Below are positions 46,995 to 54,794 of a stretch of 64,000 nucleotides of DNA, piece after piece. Origin of the DNA: Shewanella intestini (GTDB lineage Bacteria; Pseudomonadota; Gammaproteobacteria; Enterobacterales; Shewanellaceae); assembly GCF_018221465.1 (NCBI RefSeq), contig NZ_JAAIKR010000001.1, forward strand, positions 1 through 64,000. The letters run 5' to 3'. Position numbers and translations under genes: made by a program. The notes below the pieces were generated by a model. That model was given only the letters and a program-made list of their open reading frames with translations. It did not search any database and had not been told where the DNA came from. Each line of letters begins with the position of its first letter. Position 1 is the stretch's first letter.

Positions 46995-47576
46995 CTAGTT
47001 ACTTTGTTTGCTTGGCACATTTTGTGGCGGGAAGGCTGATAAAATATGCTTGACCGTGTTAGTGGTTGCTTCAACCTTGGCTTCTCCGCCTTTGGTTAAT
47101 TTCAGAGGGGCGGCGCCGCGCCATATTAGCTTGTTGGTTTGACTATCGATAATATCAATTTGTACTTGTTGCTCTGTCACTGTGTCATTACCAATTGGTA
47201 CACCAACAGAAGTGCCAATGCCAATTGAACCATTGCGCCCGCTGCTGCCAGTGCCAAGGCCAATTGATAAGCCTGAACTTTTTGGCTTTTCAGTGGTTAA
47301 TAAACGGTAGTTAACGGTGAAGTCACTGCTATTTAGTATGGCTTGATAACCTTGCCCGTTTAACACTTGCTCAATTGCTGCTTTAACTCGTGACGCGGTT
47401 AACGGGTCGGCTTGTTGTGTTTTTTCAGTTTGGCTGAGAAATTGATAAGTAGTTAACTTGCTAAAATCATAGTTAATATCGTAATCAATCTTAGGTGCGC
47501 TTACACAGCCTGCTAAGGTGAAAAATAAGATAATACCGAGTAGCTGACTCAGAGTTACACGAAGATGGTGTTTCAT
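46995..47576 (-). CDS. DUF4136 lipoprotein
   Basis: The 193-residue precursor has a lipoprotein signal with lipobox LAGC (Cys near residue 24). The mature protein fits DUF4136: YDFSKLTTYQFL near the start, a Gly/Ser-rich middle (IGLGTGSSGRNGSIGIG) and a C-terminal strand region with LIWRGAA. Function is unknown. The ATG at 47576 has AAGGGGA upstream, so the frame's earlier Met is not used. Confidence 0.7.
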   Translation of the reverse strand: MKHHLRVTLSQLLGIILFFTLAGCVSAPKIDYDINYDFSKLTTYQFLSQTEKTQQADPLTASRVKAAIEQVLNGQGYQAILNSSDFTVNYRLLTTEKPKSSGLSIGLGTGSSGRNGSIGIGTSVGVPIGNDTVTEQQVQIDIIDSQTNKLIWRGAAPLKLTKGGEAKVEATTNTVKHILSAFPPQNVPSKQSN

Positions 47577-47763
47577 ATTATGTCCCCTTGCTGAGTGAAT
47601 TTTGCACATTAAGTTTTATGATATCTTTTAAATTAACTATGCTAAGTGTCAAGTTTGCATAAGGTGAAGCTACGTTATTGTCTAAATTGATATGCTTATT
47701 GAATGGCTGGCGATATTAATGGTTAACCTCAGTTTATTTACAGTAACGATAGATGAATAAATC

Positions 47764-48057
47764 ATGGAACAGTTAAGTTTTTTCAACCTGCCTAGCCCCT
47801 GTGTCGGGATCTGTAAGACAGATGCCCGTGGATATTGTATGGGGTGTTTTAGAAACCGTGATGAACGTTTTCAGTGGATGAATTTAAGCGATCAACAAAA
47901 GCAAAATGTGGTGCGACTATGCCTGCAACGTAAACGTCGTCGCCAATACGCACTTTATAAAGCTAAGCAGCAACAGTTATTACAACAACAAGCTCAACAA
48001 AACCCGCAATTTGACTTCTCGGATGACACGCTCCAGAAACCCACCGATACTGATTAA
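47764..48057 (+). CDS. DUF1289 small cysteine-rich protein
   Basis: The 97-residue soluble protein has the DUF1289 pattern CVGICKTDARGYCMGCFR (residues 13-30). The four Cys are arranged as two close pairs, probably binding a metal. A Gln-rich C-terminal half follows (about residues 65-85), which is unusual in composition. Function is unknown. Confidence 0.75.
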   Translation: MEQLSFFNLPSPCVGICKTDARGYCMGCFRNRDERFQWMNLSDQQKQNVVRLCLQRKRRRQYALYKAKQQQLLQQQAQQNPQFDFSDDTLQKPTDTD

Positions 48058-48062
48058 AATGG

Positions 48063-48099
48063 CCTAAGAGCCTAAGAGCCTAAGACCTAAGAGCCTAAA
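48063..48099. repeat. Tandem repeat, 8-bp unit
   Basis: Five copies of CCTAAGAG, one of them a base short, lie directly behind the DUF1289 stop codon, between convergent genes. Confidence 0.85.
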
Positions 48100-48116
48100 A
48101 CATGCGCTCAGGCTGA

Positions 48117-49388
48117 TTATTTGTTTAGTGGTAACTGTGGCCATAACAAACTAAATGTTGTTTGTTTAGCATTACTGTTAATGGTAATTCTGCCACGGTG
48201 GCGATTCATAATGCGGCTGATGATCGCTAATCCTAGGCCGTGTCCTTTATTTGAGTCATGCTGTAATTTTGAGCGATAAAATGGTTTGAAAATATGTTTT
48301 TGATCTTCAAGAGGAATTTCAGGACCATCATTAGTAACCGACAGTTTTATTTGCTCACCCACTGCAGACAACGACACAATGATAATCGATTCAGCATAAC
48401 GCTGTGCATTAGTGATTAAGTTTTGAATAGCACGCTCTATCAGTGACATTTCACCTTTGACATAGCATTCTTCAATACGGCAATCCCAATTAATTGTAAT
48501 CGAGTTGTGCAATTGCAGTCGTTTTATCATTTGTTGGCAAATTTTGACTAACTCACAATTCTCCATCTCGGGTTCAACATAGTTAGTTTCGAGGCTGGCA
48601 TAGGTGAGTAACTCTTGTAGTAGGTTTTCCATTTCAGTAATGTCGCATTCCATTTCTTGTAGGAAATCGTTACGACTTTTGACGCTACTTGAGGGCTGAC
48701 AATATTGCGGTAATAACGCTAAGGCAAACTTTAGGCGGCCAAGTGGGGTGCGTATTTCGTGGGAAATGGCATTGGTTAAATGTTTTTGATTATCAATTAA
48801 TGCACCTATGTGACTGGCCATATCGTTAAAAGTGCGCGCTAATGGCGACACTTGAGAGCTCTTAGCTAGCTTGATGCGTGTGTCCCAATGGGCTTCACCG
48901 AATGCTTTGGTGGCTTCGCGTAAGTTTTTTAAGTCTCTTGATAACGGCCATACCCAAACTAAGGCAACTAATGCTAATGCTAAATAAAAAAATAATGTAA
49001 ATAAGCCACGTAATTGAGCGCGGGGGTCTACATCTACCGGTCCGGCAATTAACACATGGTCATCTACGGCGATAAAAAACACATGATGATTATCTTCGGT
49101 TTCTGTCGATAGCACTTCATTGGCTTTTAAAACCACCCCATTACTAAGGGTAATGTTGTCTTTTTTATGCAGTGCTAACGGTATGGGATGCTCTGCAGTT
49201 ATGTTATCGAGGTAGATTTGACGGTCTTTTTCAGGAATTTGAGCTAGCAGTGATGCAAACGCAATAAGTGGTGAGTTAAATTCACCAGTGTCATCGACAT
49301 TGCGTTGCCATAAACTATCGAGAGTCCAGCCTATACCTAAAAAGCTTAAGCTAAGCAGTAGGTAAAGGCTGATAAATAAACGTTTCAA
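48117..49388 (-). CDS. Sensor histidine kinase, RstB-like
   Basis: The 423-residue inner-membrane kinase has helix 1 at about residues 4-22, a periplasmic sensor of about 105 residues, helix 2 at about 128-148 and a HAMP linker. The phosphoacceptor His210 is in SHEIRTPLGR, followed by an ATPase domain with NLITNAQRYA and GHGLGLAI. The N-terminus MKRLFISLYLLLSLSF resembles RstB of E. coli. The start is TTG at 49388, 11 bases behind the regulator gene, with a poor ribosome-binding site. It is the last gene of the mipA-DUF3019-regulator-kinase unit. Confidence 0.88.
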   Translation of the reverse strand: MKRLFISLYLLLSLSFLGIGWTLDSLWQRNVDDTGEFNSPLIAFASLLAQIPEKDRQIYLDNITAEHPIPLALHKKDNITLSNGVVLKANEVLSTETEDNHHVFFIAVDDHVLIAGPVDVDPRAQLRGLFTLFFYLALALVALVWVWPLSRDLKNLREATKAFGEAHWDTRIKLAKSSQVSPLARTFNDMASHIGALIDNQKHLTNAISHEIRTPLGRLKFALALLPQYCQPSSSVKSRNDFLQEMECDITEMENLLQELLTYASLETNYVEPEMENCELVKICQQMIKRLQLHNSITINWDCRIEECYVKGEMSLIERAIQNLITNAQRYAESIIIVSLSAVGEQIKLSVTNDGPEIPLEDQKHIFKPFYRSKLQHDSNKGHGLGLAIISRIMNRHRGRITINSNAKQTTFSLLWPQLPLNK

Positions 49389-49399
49389 ATGTGTTTTAG

Positions 49400-50113
49400 T
49401 TAGTTATTCCAAGCTTCTGGCGCAAATAAATAACCTTGTCCCCATACTGTTTTGATTCTAAATGGTGTTTCAATACTGTCGCCTAGTTTTTTACGTAAGC
49501 GTGAGATACGAACATCTATTTTTCTATCTTTACCGTCAAAGTCAATATTTAATAAATATTGATAGATATATTGACGACTTAAGACTTGTCCAGCTTGAGA
49601 TGCCAATAGCCATAACAGTTCAAATTCATGACTGGTTAAATCTATTTCAGTATTACCCAAACGAATCGCTTGAGTATGTGGGTCAATATTTAACTTACCA
49701 AAACTTAAGCAATGTGATTCAGCTTTTGCAGGTTGTGCTTGGCGACGCAATAAATTGTTAATACGGGCAACAAGCAGTGCTGGGTCAACAGGCTTTACAA
49801 TGTAGTCGTCAGCGCCTAGTTCAAGCCCTTTGATTTGATCTTCATTTGAACCTAAAGCGCTCATTAATAGTACCGGCCCAGCAAAATAGTCTGGCAATTT
49901 TTCACATAAGCTTAAGCCATCAAGCCCAGGTAACATAATATCTAATAAAATAATGTCAGGTTTGTAACTAATTAGGCGAGTTAATACAGTGTCTCCTCGA
50001 CGCTCAACTTCAACGTGCATATCGTGCGATTTTAAATAGTCCACGATCAAATTTGCCAGTCGAATGTCGTCTTCAACTAATAAGACTCTATGAGTAGATT
50101 GCGTTGTAGTCAT
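49400..50113 (-). CDS. OmpR-family response regulator, RstA-like
   Basis: The 237-residue regulator has a receiver domain (residues 9-122) with acidic pocket EDD at 14-16, phosphoacceptor Asp58 in LLDIMLPG and Lys near residue 107. A winged-helix DNA-binding domain (about 140-235) ends in GYLFAPEAW, close to the RstA C-terminus. GGAG precedes the ATG at 50113. The ATG overlaps the stop of the DUF3019 gene by one base (TAATG), implying translational coupling. Confidence 0.9.
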   Translation of the reverse strand: MTTTQSTHRVLLVEDDIRLANLIVDYLKSHDMHVEVERRGDTVLTRLISYKPDIILLDIMLPGLDGLSLCEKLPDYFAGPVLLMSALGSNEDQIKGLELGADDYIVKPVDPALLVARINNLLRRQAQPAKAESHCLSFGKLNIDPHTQAIRLGNTEIDLTSHEFELLWLLASQAGQVLSRQYIYQYLLNIDFDGKDRKIDVRISRLRKKLGDSIETPFRIKTVWGQGYLFAPEAWNN

Positions 50114-50538
50114 TAAAAAAAACTCCAAGGATTACGATAACGGCGTCGTACTTTATTATTGGACGCCAAAGTGACCTTAACTTTCACTCCAGATAGAGTG
50201 TCGTTGGTGCTTTTGCTCACTAAGACAAATTGAATGTCTTTACCGGATTTAATTTTTAGACTAAGAGACTGGGTATTCAGGTCATCTGAACACCAACGTG
50301 GCATGGCTTCATAATCAGAAATAATACAAACCAATTGTTGCTGGTCTAACTTCCAATTAAGTGTTACTTCCATTTCACATTCTTGGCTCTGAGCGTCTGT
50401 AAGACACAAATGTGGGGTAGCTGTGAGCTCCACTTGCGAAGAAAGTGTATCAGCTTTAGTTGCCGTAATACCCAAAAAGAGTAAAGAAATGATAACTGGT
50501 CGCCAAAAATAGTAATACAATTGATTTAACGTTATCAA
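50113..50538 (-). CDS. Periplasmic DUF3019 protein
   Basis: The 141-residue precursor has a signal peptide (helix about residues 12-27, cleavage near TKADTL). The mature protein is strand-rich with four Cys that could form two disulfides (CLTDAQSQEC, then VCIISDYEAMPRWC). It matches DUF3019, whose function is unknown. The start is TTG inside the mipA stop (TTGA overlap); no other start exists before the signal helix. The tight packing between an outer-membrane protein gene and a two-component pair suggests a sensing or signal-relay role (inference). Confidence 0.75.
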   Translation of the reverse strand: MITLNQLYYYFWRPVIISLLFLGITATKADTLSSQVELTATPHLCLTDAQSQECEMEVTLNWKLDQQQLVCIISDYEAMPRWCSDDLNTQSLSLKIKSGKDIQFVLVSKSTNDTLSGVKVKVTLASNNKVRRRYRNPWSFF

Positions 50539-51407
50539 AATTTATACGCCATCCCAACAAAATAGGTTGTAGAGTAACCTTTTGATAACAAAGGGCTTGA
50601 GGTGATAGCGTCGGCAAACTTGGTGTAACGCAAAGCGACTACAGCGTCCCAGTGAGTATCAATTAAGTAACGAGTGGTGATTTCTGCACTCTGACTCCAC
50701 CCTGAACTAGCTTGATATGCTTGATGCCAAAATTGGTTTTCACTTTCTCTGACGCCATAATAGTATTGAATAAGTTCTTTACTCTTCCATGTAGTAGAAA
50801 TACCTGCGTCGAATAACCATTGTGCATAAGCAATAGAGTAATTCCACTTTATATCACCTTGCATACCGTTATGTACATCTAAGATGTCATGTCCAAGCAC
50901 AAACTTAAAAATACCAATACGGCTGTAATAAAAGGCTTCTACACTGCCAAGTAAGGTAAAGTGGCGGTGCTCTAGTTCATTTAAATTAATGTATGCATCA
51001 GCTAGCATGGCATGTTGAGAAGGTTGTTTGCCTACCGGTTGCCTATTGTTGGAAAGCACAAAAAAGTTTGATGGATCCCAGTCATTAAAATAACCACTCT
51101 CTGCAGTATACAAAGTAGCTAGATTAATGGTGAATTGTTCACGCTCTATCAAGCTATAACCTAAGTTACCATTATCAAAAAACCAACTGTTACCATAATA
51201 AGCGATGGAGGGAGCAACGTAGACGGGAATATTATCGTGATCAACGATGGGGTTGGAACGTGATCCAATGCCGACGGCAATACCAAGATCCCAGCGGTCA
51301 ACTTCAATACAAGTTTGTGTTTGGGTGCAATCATTATTTGCCATTGCCGTTGTTGGTAAAACAAAGCAGCCTAACAAAAACAATCTGAAAATTTTATCCA
51401 TATTCAT
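50535..51407 (-). CDS. MipA/OmpV family outer-membrane protein
   Basis: The 290-residue precursor has a signal peptide (cleavage near AMANND). The DRWDLGIAVGIGSRSNP start of the barrel and the final YFVGMAYKF are typical of MipA/OmpV proteins. MipA was described as a scaffold for murein synthases, and other members respond to envelope-active compounds. The ATG at 51407 is chosen. It is the first gene of the four-gene unit. Confidence 0.82.
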   Translation of the reverse strand: MNMDKIFRLFLLGCFVLPTTAMANNDCTQTQTCIEVDRWDLGIAVGIGSRSNPIVDHDNIPVYVAPSIAYYGNSWFFDNGNLGYSLIEREQFTINLATLYTAESGYFNDWDPSNFFVLSNNRQPVGKQPSQHAMLADAYINLNELEHRHFTLLGSVEAFYYSRIGIFKFVLGHDILDVHNGMQGDIKWNYSIAYAQWLFDAGISTTWKSKELIQYYYGVRESENQFWHQAYQASSGWSQSAEITTRYLIDTHWDAVVALRYTKFADAITSSPLLSKGYSTTYFVGMAYKF

Positions 51408-51474
51408 TCAAATAATAATTACAAATCATGCCTAAATTTTAACATCGGCAACCAATTAAGTAACCTAATAAGCG

Positions 51475-51486
51475 TTTACTGTTACA
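51475..51486 (-). promoter_or_regulatory. Possible regulator-binding repeat upstream of mipA-like gene
   Basis: On the minus strand GTAACAGTAAA presents two GTAA half-sites, recalling direct-repeat sites of CpxR/RstA-type regulators. It lies about 70 bases before the mipA-like ATG. The match is short and spacing differs from known boxes. Confidence 0.25.
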
Positions 51487-51653
51487 AAGTGATGCATCAA
51501 CCTAGATATTTGCTGTTGCCATGAGTCATTGCCACTGGGTTTGTATGCGGGCGTGACAGGTGATGGCTTATTTTTTAGGGTTGGATATTGAAACCATTTG
51601 CTGTTTTGCTTTTGGTTGGTATCCATTTGTTGATAATGACGCGTTATTGTCGA

Positions 51654-52229
51654 TTAAGCGGTTGCGATTGCTTGCCAAAACAGTTCGAAGCTCACTTGCC
51701 GATATCTAGGATCGTCGCCTTTATGTGGATGGTCGGTGAAAAAACGAATGGCTGCGAGGTATTGGCCGTGGCAATTTTCAAGCATTAGATCAATTGGGTA
51801 GTCGTGAATAAGCCCTTGTTGTTGGCCTTGGGTGAGTAGTTGCACAATAAAGCCAAGAGTATCATGCATGGCCACTTTTCGTGTTTGGGCCGGAATGTCG
51901 GCCGACATCGAAAAATTAACAAAAAATTGCTGTTGTAGTGGGTGATCCAATGCCCAGTCAATGGCGCGTTGCCACAGGTTTTGTGCGTCTTGTTTTAGAT
52001 TATCACCGTCAAAATTTTGCTGGTGAATATCGTCAGCAAATTTAGTTTTAATACTAAGAAAAAGCGCTGCAAGAATTTTATCTTTGGTGGGAAAATGATG
52101 GAATAACGTGCCGGTTGCCACTTGGGCCTGTTTAGCAATCGATGCGGTAGAGGTGGCATGAAAGCCATTGGCGACAAATAAGCTTAATGCGGCATCTAGC
52201 ACAGCTTGGCGTTTATCTATTTTACTCAT
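51654..52229 (-). CDS. TetR-family transcriptional regulator
   Basis: The 191-residue regulator has an N-terminal helix-turn-helix (about residues 5-50, with ATSTASIAKQAQVATGTLFHHF as its core) and a helical ligand domain. The ATG at 52229 (MSKIDKRQAVLDAAL) is chosen. The open frame runs 31 codons further upstream without support. It lies behind an aldehyde dehydrogenase on the same strand. A perfect palindrome upstream of that gene is its likely target. Confidence 0.82.
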   Translation of the reverse strand: MSKIDKRQAVLDAALSLFVANGFHATSTASIAKQAQVATGTLFHHFPTKDKILAALFLSIKTKFADDIHQQNFDGDNLKQDAQNLWQRAIDWALDHPLQQQFFVNFSMSADIPAQTRKVAMHDTLGFIVQLLTQGQQQGLIHDYPIDLMLENCHGQYLAAIRFFTDHPHKGDDPRYRQVSFELFWQAIATA

Positions 52230-52365
52230 TTTAAAGGTTATCTTTAGCAATAATAAGGTTGTTAACGACAGTGTTTTACCTGAAACATCCCAATTTTTCA
52301 GGTCACCAATATTATCAAACAAGCGAATGCTGGCATGAAAATATGAGTGACATGAACATGTGTCT

Positions 52366-53790
52366 CTAACGCAAGAAGAAGCTCATAAGCGCCCGTTGTA
52401 TACGGTTACCATAAGGTGGGTGCACCATAACGCCTGAATTAAATTTGCCACTATTAAGCACTGTTTTGCCATGGCTGAAGGTTAAAAACCCTTCTTTGCC
52501 ATGATAATGCCCCATCCCAGAAGGCCCTATTCCGCCAAAAGGTGCATCGTCTGCGGCAACATGAAAAACCGTTTCATTAATGCATACTCCGCCAGAATGG
52601 GTTTGTGCTAACACTTTGTCTTGGATGCTTTTGTTAAAGCTCATTAGGTATAACGCCAATGGTCGGTCATGGTTTTGTATGTAACTAATGGCTTCATCAA
52701 TATGTTGATAACTGATGATAGGCAATAAAGGGCCAAAAATTTCAGTTTGCATAATGTGCATTTCATCAGTGACGCCGCTAACAAGTTGGGTGGCTAGTTT
52801 TCTTGATTTTGGCTTTAACGCTTGTCCATTGGCGGCAGTGATCTTAGCACCTTTTGCGCTTGCATCATCAAGTAACGCTTGGATACGTTGATGCTGCCGG
52901 TCATTTATAATGTTGCCGTAGTCTTGATTATGCTCAAAGTCGGGATACATTGACTGGAATTTGCTCTGGTAAGCATGAATAAACGCCTCAACCTTTTCTT
53001 CAGGGCATAACACATAATCGGGTGACACGCATATTTGCCCTGCATTTAAACATTTACCAAAAATTAACCGTTCAACAGCCGTGTTGATGTCAATATCGGG
53101 GGCAATCACTGCCGGTGATTTACCACCAAGCTCTAATGTCACAGGGGTGAGATTGTCTGCGGCAGCACGCATGACATGTTTACCGACAACGCTGGAGCCA
53201 GTAAATAATAAATGATCAAATGGCAAGGCAGAAAATGCCGCAGCAACATCGGCTTCACCTTCTACCACAGCCACTTCTTTTGGTGAAAAAATATCGCTGA
53301 TTAATGCGGTTATTACTTGGTTTGTCGCTGGGGTAAATTCAGACATTTTTAACATGGCTCTATTGCCTGCGGCAATGGCAGTTAATAAAGGCCCAATGGC
53401 TAACATGATAGGAAAGTTCCATGGCACAATGATGCCGATAACCCCAAGTGGCTGATATTGAACTGAAACTTTCGATGGTGACAATAATAATCCTGCGCGG
53501 CGTTTGCTGGGTTTCATCCATGATTTTAAGTGTTTCATCGTGTAATTGATGTTGTTAATGCAAGGCATTATATCGGCAATAGTGGTATCGCTGTCGGCGC
53601 GGTGACCATAGTCTTGTTTTAGGGCATCAATAAATTGTTGATGCTTTTCAAGTAAGCCTTGTTTGAGCAAGCCGAGCTTGTTTATGCGTTGCTGATAACG
53701 TGGAAAAGGTTGATGCACAAACGCCTGTTTTTGAGCCGCTAATATTTTTGGTAAAGCCGCTAACTGTGATGTTTTTGTTGTGATATTCAT
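52366..53790 (-). CDS. Aldehyde dehydrogenase (coniferyl-aldehyde type)
   Basis: The enzyme oxidises aldehydes to acids with NAD(P). The 474-residue protein has PWNFP (about residue 120), Glu in VTLELGGKSP (about 215) and nucleophile Cys in NAGQICVSPDYV (about 250). The C-terminal hydrophobic end MSFFLR suggests membrane association, as in some fatty-aldehyde members of this branch. GGGA precedes the ATG at 53790. It is followed by the TetR gene, and together they look like a small aldehyde-stress unit. Confidence 0.82.
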   Translation of the reverse strand: MNITTKTSQLAALPKILAAQKQAFVHQPFPRYQQRINKLGLLKQGLLEKHQQFIDALKQDYGHRADSDTTIADIMPCINNINYTMKHLKSWMKPSKRRAGLLLSPSKVSVQYQPLGVIGIIVPWNFPIMLAIGPLLTAIAAGNRAMLKMSEFTPATNQVITALISDIFSPKEVAVVEGEADVAAAFSALPFDHLLFTGSSVVGKHVMRAAADNLTPVTLELGGKSPAVIAPDIDINTAVERLIFGKCLNAGQICVSPDYVLCPEEKVEAFIHAYQSKFQSMYPDFEHNQDYGNIINDRQHQRIQALLDDASAKGAKITAANGQALKPKSRKLATQLVSGVTDEMHIMQTEIFGPLLPIISYQHIDEAISYIQNHDRPLALYLMSFNKSIQDKVLAQTHSGGVCINETVFHVAADDAPFGGIGPSGMGHYHGKEGFLTFSHGKTVLNSGKFNSGVMVHPPYGNRIQRALMSFFLR

Positions 53791-53901
53791 TACCATTCCC
53801 TTTGTTGTTAGCAACAGATTAAGTCCAATTTAAGCTTGATATATCACATTAACGGGAGCCGTTTACGGTCGCAGATGTTAACAAAATGTGAGTAAGTAAA
53901 T

Positions 53902-53925
53902 TAAACCGACTGATTAGTCGGTTTA
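53902..53925. promoter_or_regulatory. Palindromic operator, probably for the TetR regulator
   Basis: TAAACCGACT (53902-53911) and its exact complement (53916-53925) flank a 4-base centre GATT. The ACCGACT half matches typical TetR-family operators. It lies about 110 bases before the aldehyde dehydrogenase start and about 110 before the divergent stress protein gene, so it could control either. Confidence 0.6.
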
Positions 53926-54035
53926 GTGTGTGTTGTTTTTATGAACATGTCAACGAGATTAGAGTTGGATCACTGAGTAATTGCTATGCAATGGTTACAC
54001 TGATGTTATTAAACAGGGTTTAATAAGGAGAGCTT

Positions 54036-54467
54036 ATGCGCACAAAAATGATTTTATGGCCGACTGATTTTTCTGAAACCGCGTCGCATGCGTTAAAGTA
54101 TGCCATTGAAATGGCTAATTTATATCAAGTTGGTATTCGTATTCTACATGTAGTTGATCAGCCATTAGGTGATGAAAACTACATGATTCTAGCCATTACC
54201 CCTGATGAATTAGCCAATAGTATGGAAAAAAACGCCGCAGATAAAATGCGTGAATTACTTGCCGGGCTTAAAACTGACTTGAGTGTTGAAACAATCACTC
54301 GTCGTGGTGATGCAATTGAGGAAATTGTCGCTGAAGCAAACGGTGGTGATATTGGCATGGTGGTGATTGCGAGTCATGGTCGTACAGGTATTGCACATTT
54401 CTTATATGATAATGTGGCTGAATCGGTTGCTAATCGGGCGCAATGTCCAGTGTTAGTGGTGAAATAA
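54036..54467 (+). CDS. Universal stress protein (UspA family)
   Basis: The 143-residue single-domain Usp protein starts MILWPTDFSE after four residues and ends CPVLVVK. The nucleotide-binding pattern G-x2-G-x9-G-S/T is altered: ASHGRTGIAHFLYDN has Ala at the first glycine and Asp-Asn in place of the final Gly-Ser. This suggests a UspA-like member that does not bind ATP. GGAG precedes the ATG. Confidence 0.85.
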   Translation: MRTKMILWPTDFSETASHALKYAIEMANLYQVGIRILHVVDQPLGDENYMILAITPDELANSMEKNAADKMRELLAGLKTDLSVETITRRGDAIEEIVAEANGGDIGMVVIASHGRTGIAHFLYDNVAESVANRAQCPVLVVK

Positions 54468-54794
54468 CCGCAAGCTGTTCTTGGTGATAAATTAACAGCG
54501 ATTATAGTAATAAAGGCACATTAACGTGCCTTTATTTATTTTAGGTATTAGGTTTTTATTGGGATATTGCAATTGAGTCAGCGCTTTAATCCCAGCAATT
54601 AACCGTGCTTGCCATATCAATAATGCTTTTAGTTGCTGTTTTTTTATCTATGCAGTTTGGGGACACCAATGTTAGATCTATTTGATAGTCGGTTTATTGG
54701 TGCTTTTCAAACTTGTTAGCAGGATCATCAGGGCTAACATGAGCCATTATGTGGAATATAATAATTTAGTTTCTCTCTATATAGGACGACATGG
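54468..54794. other. Intergenic gap of 327 bases
   Basis: The gap lies between the stress protein gene and the convergent PH-domain pair. It contains the hairpin at 54509-54537 and otherwise AT-rich sequence with no gene or element that I recognise. Confidence 0.55.
54509..54537. terminator. Terminator behind the stress protein gene
   Basis: AATAAAGGCAC and GTGCCTTTATT form a perfect 11-bp stem with a T-rich tail. Confidence 0.8.
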
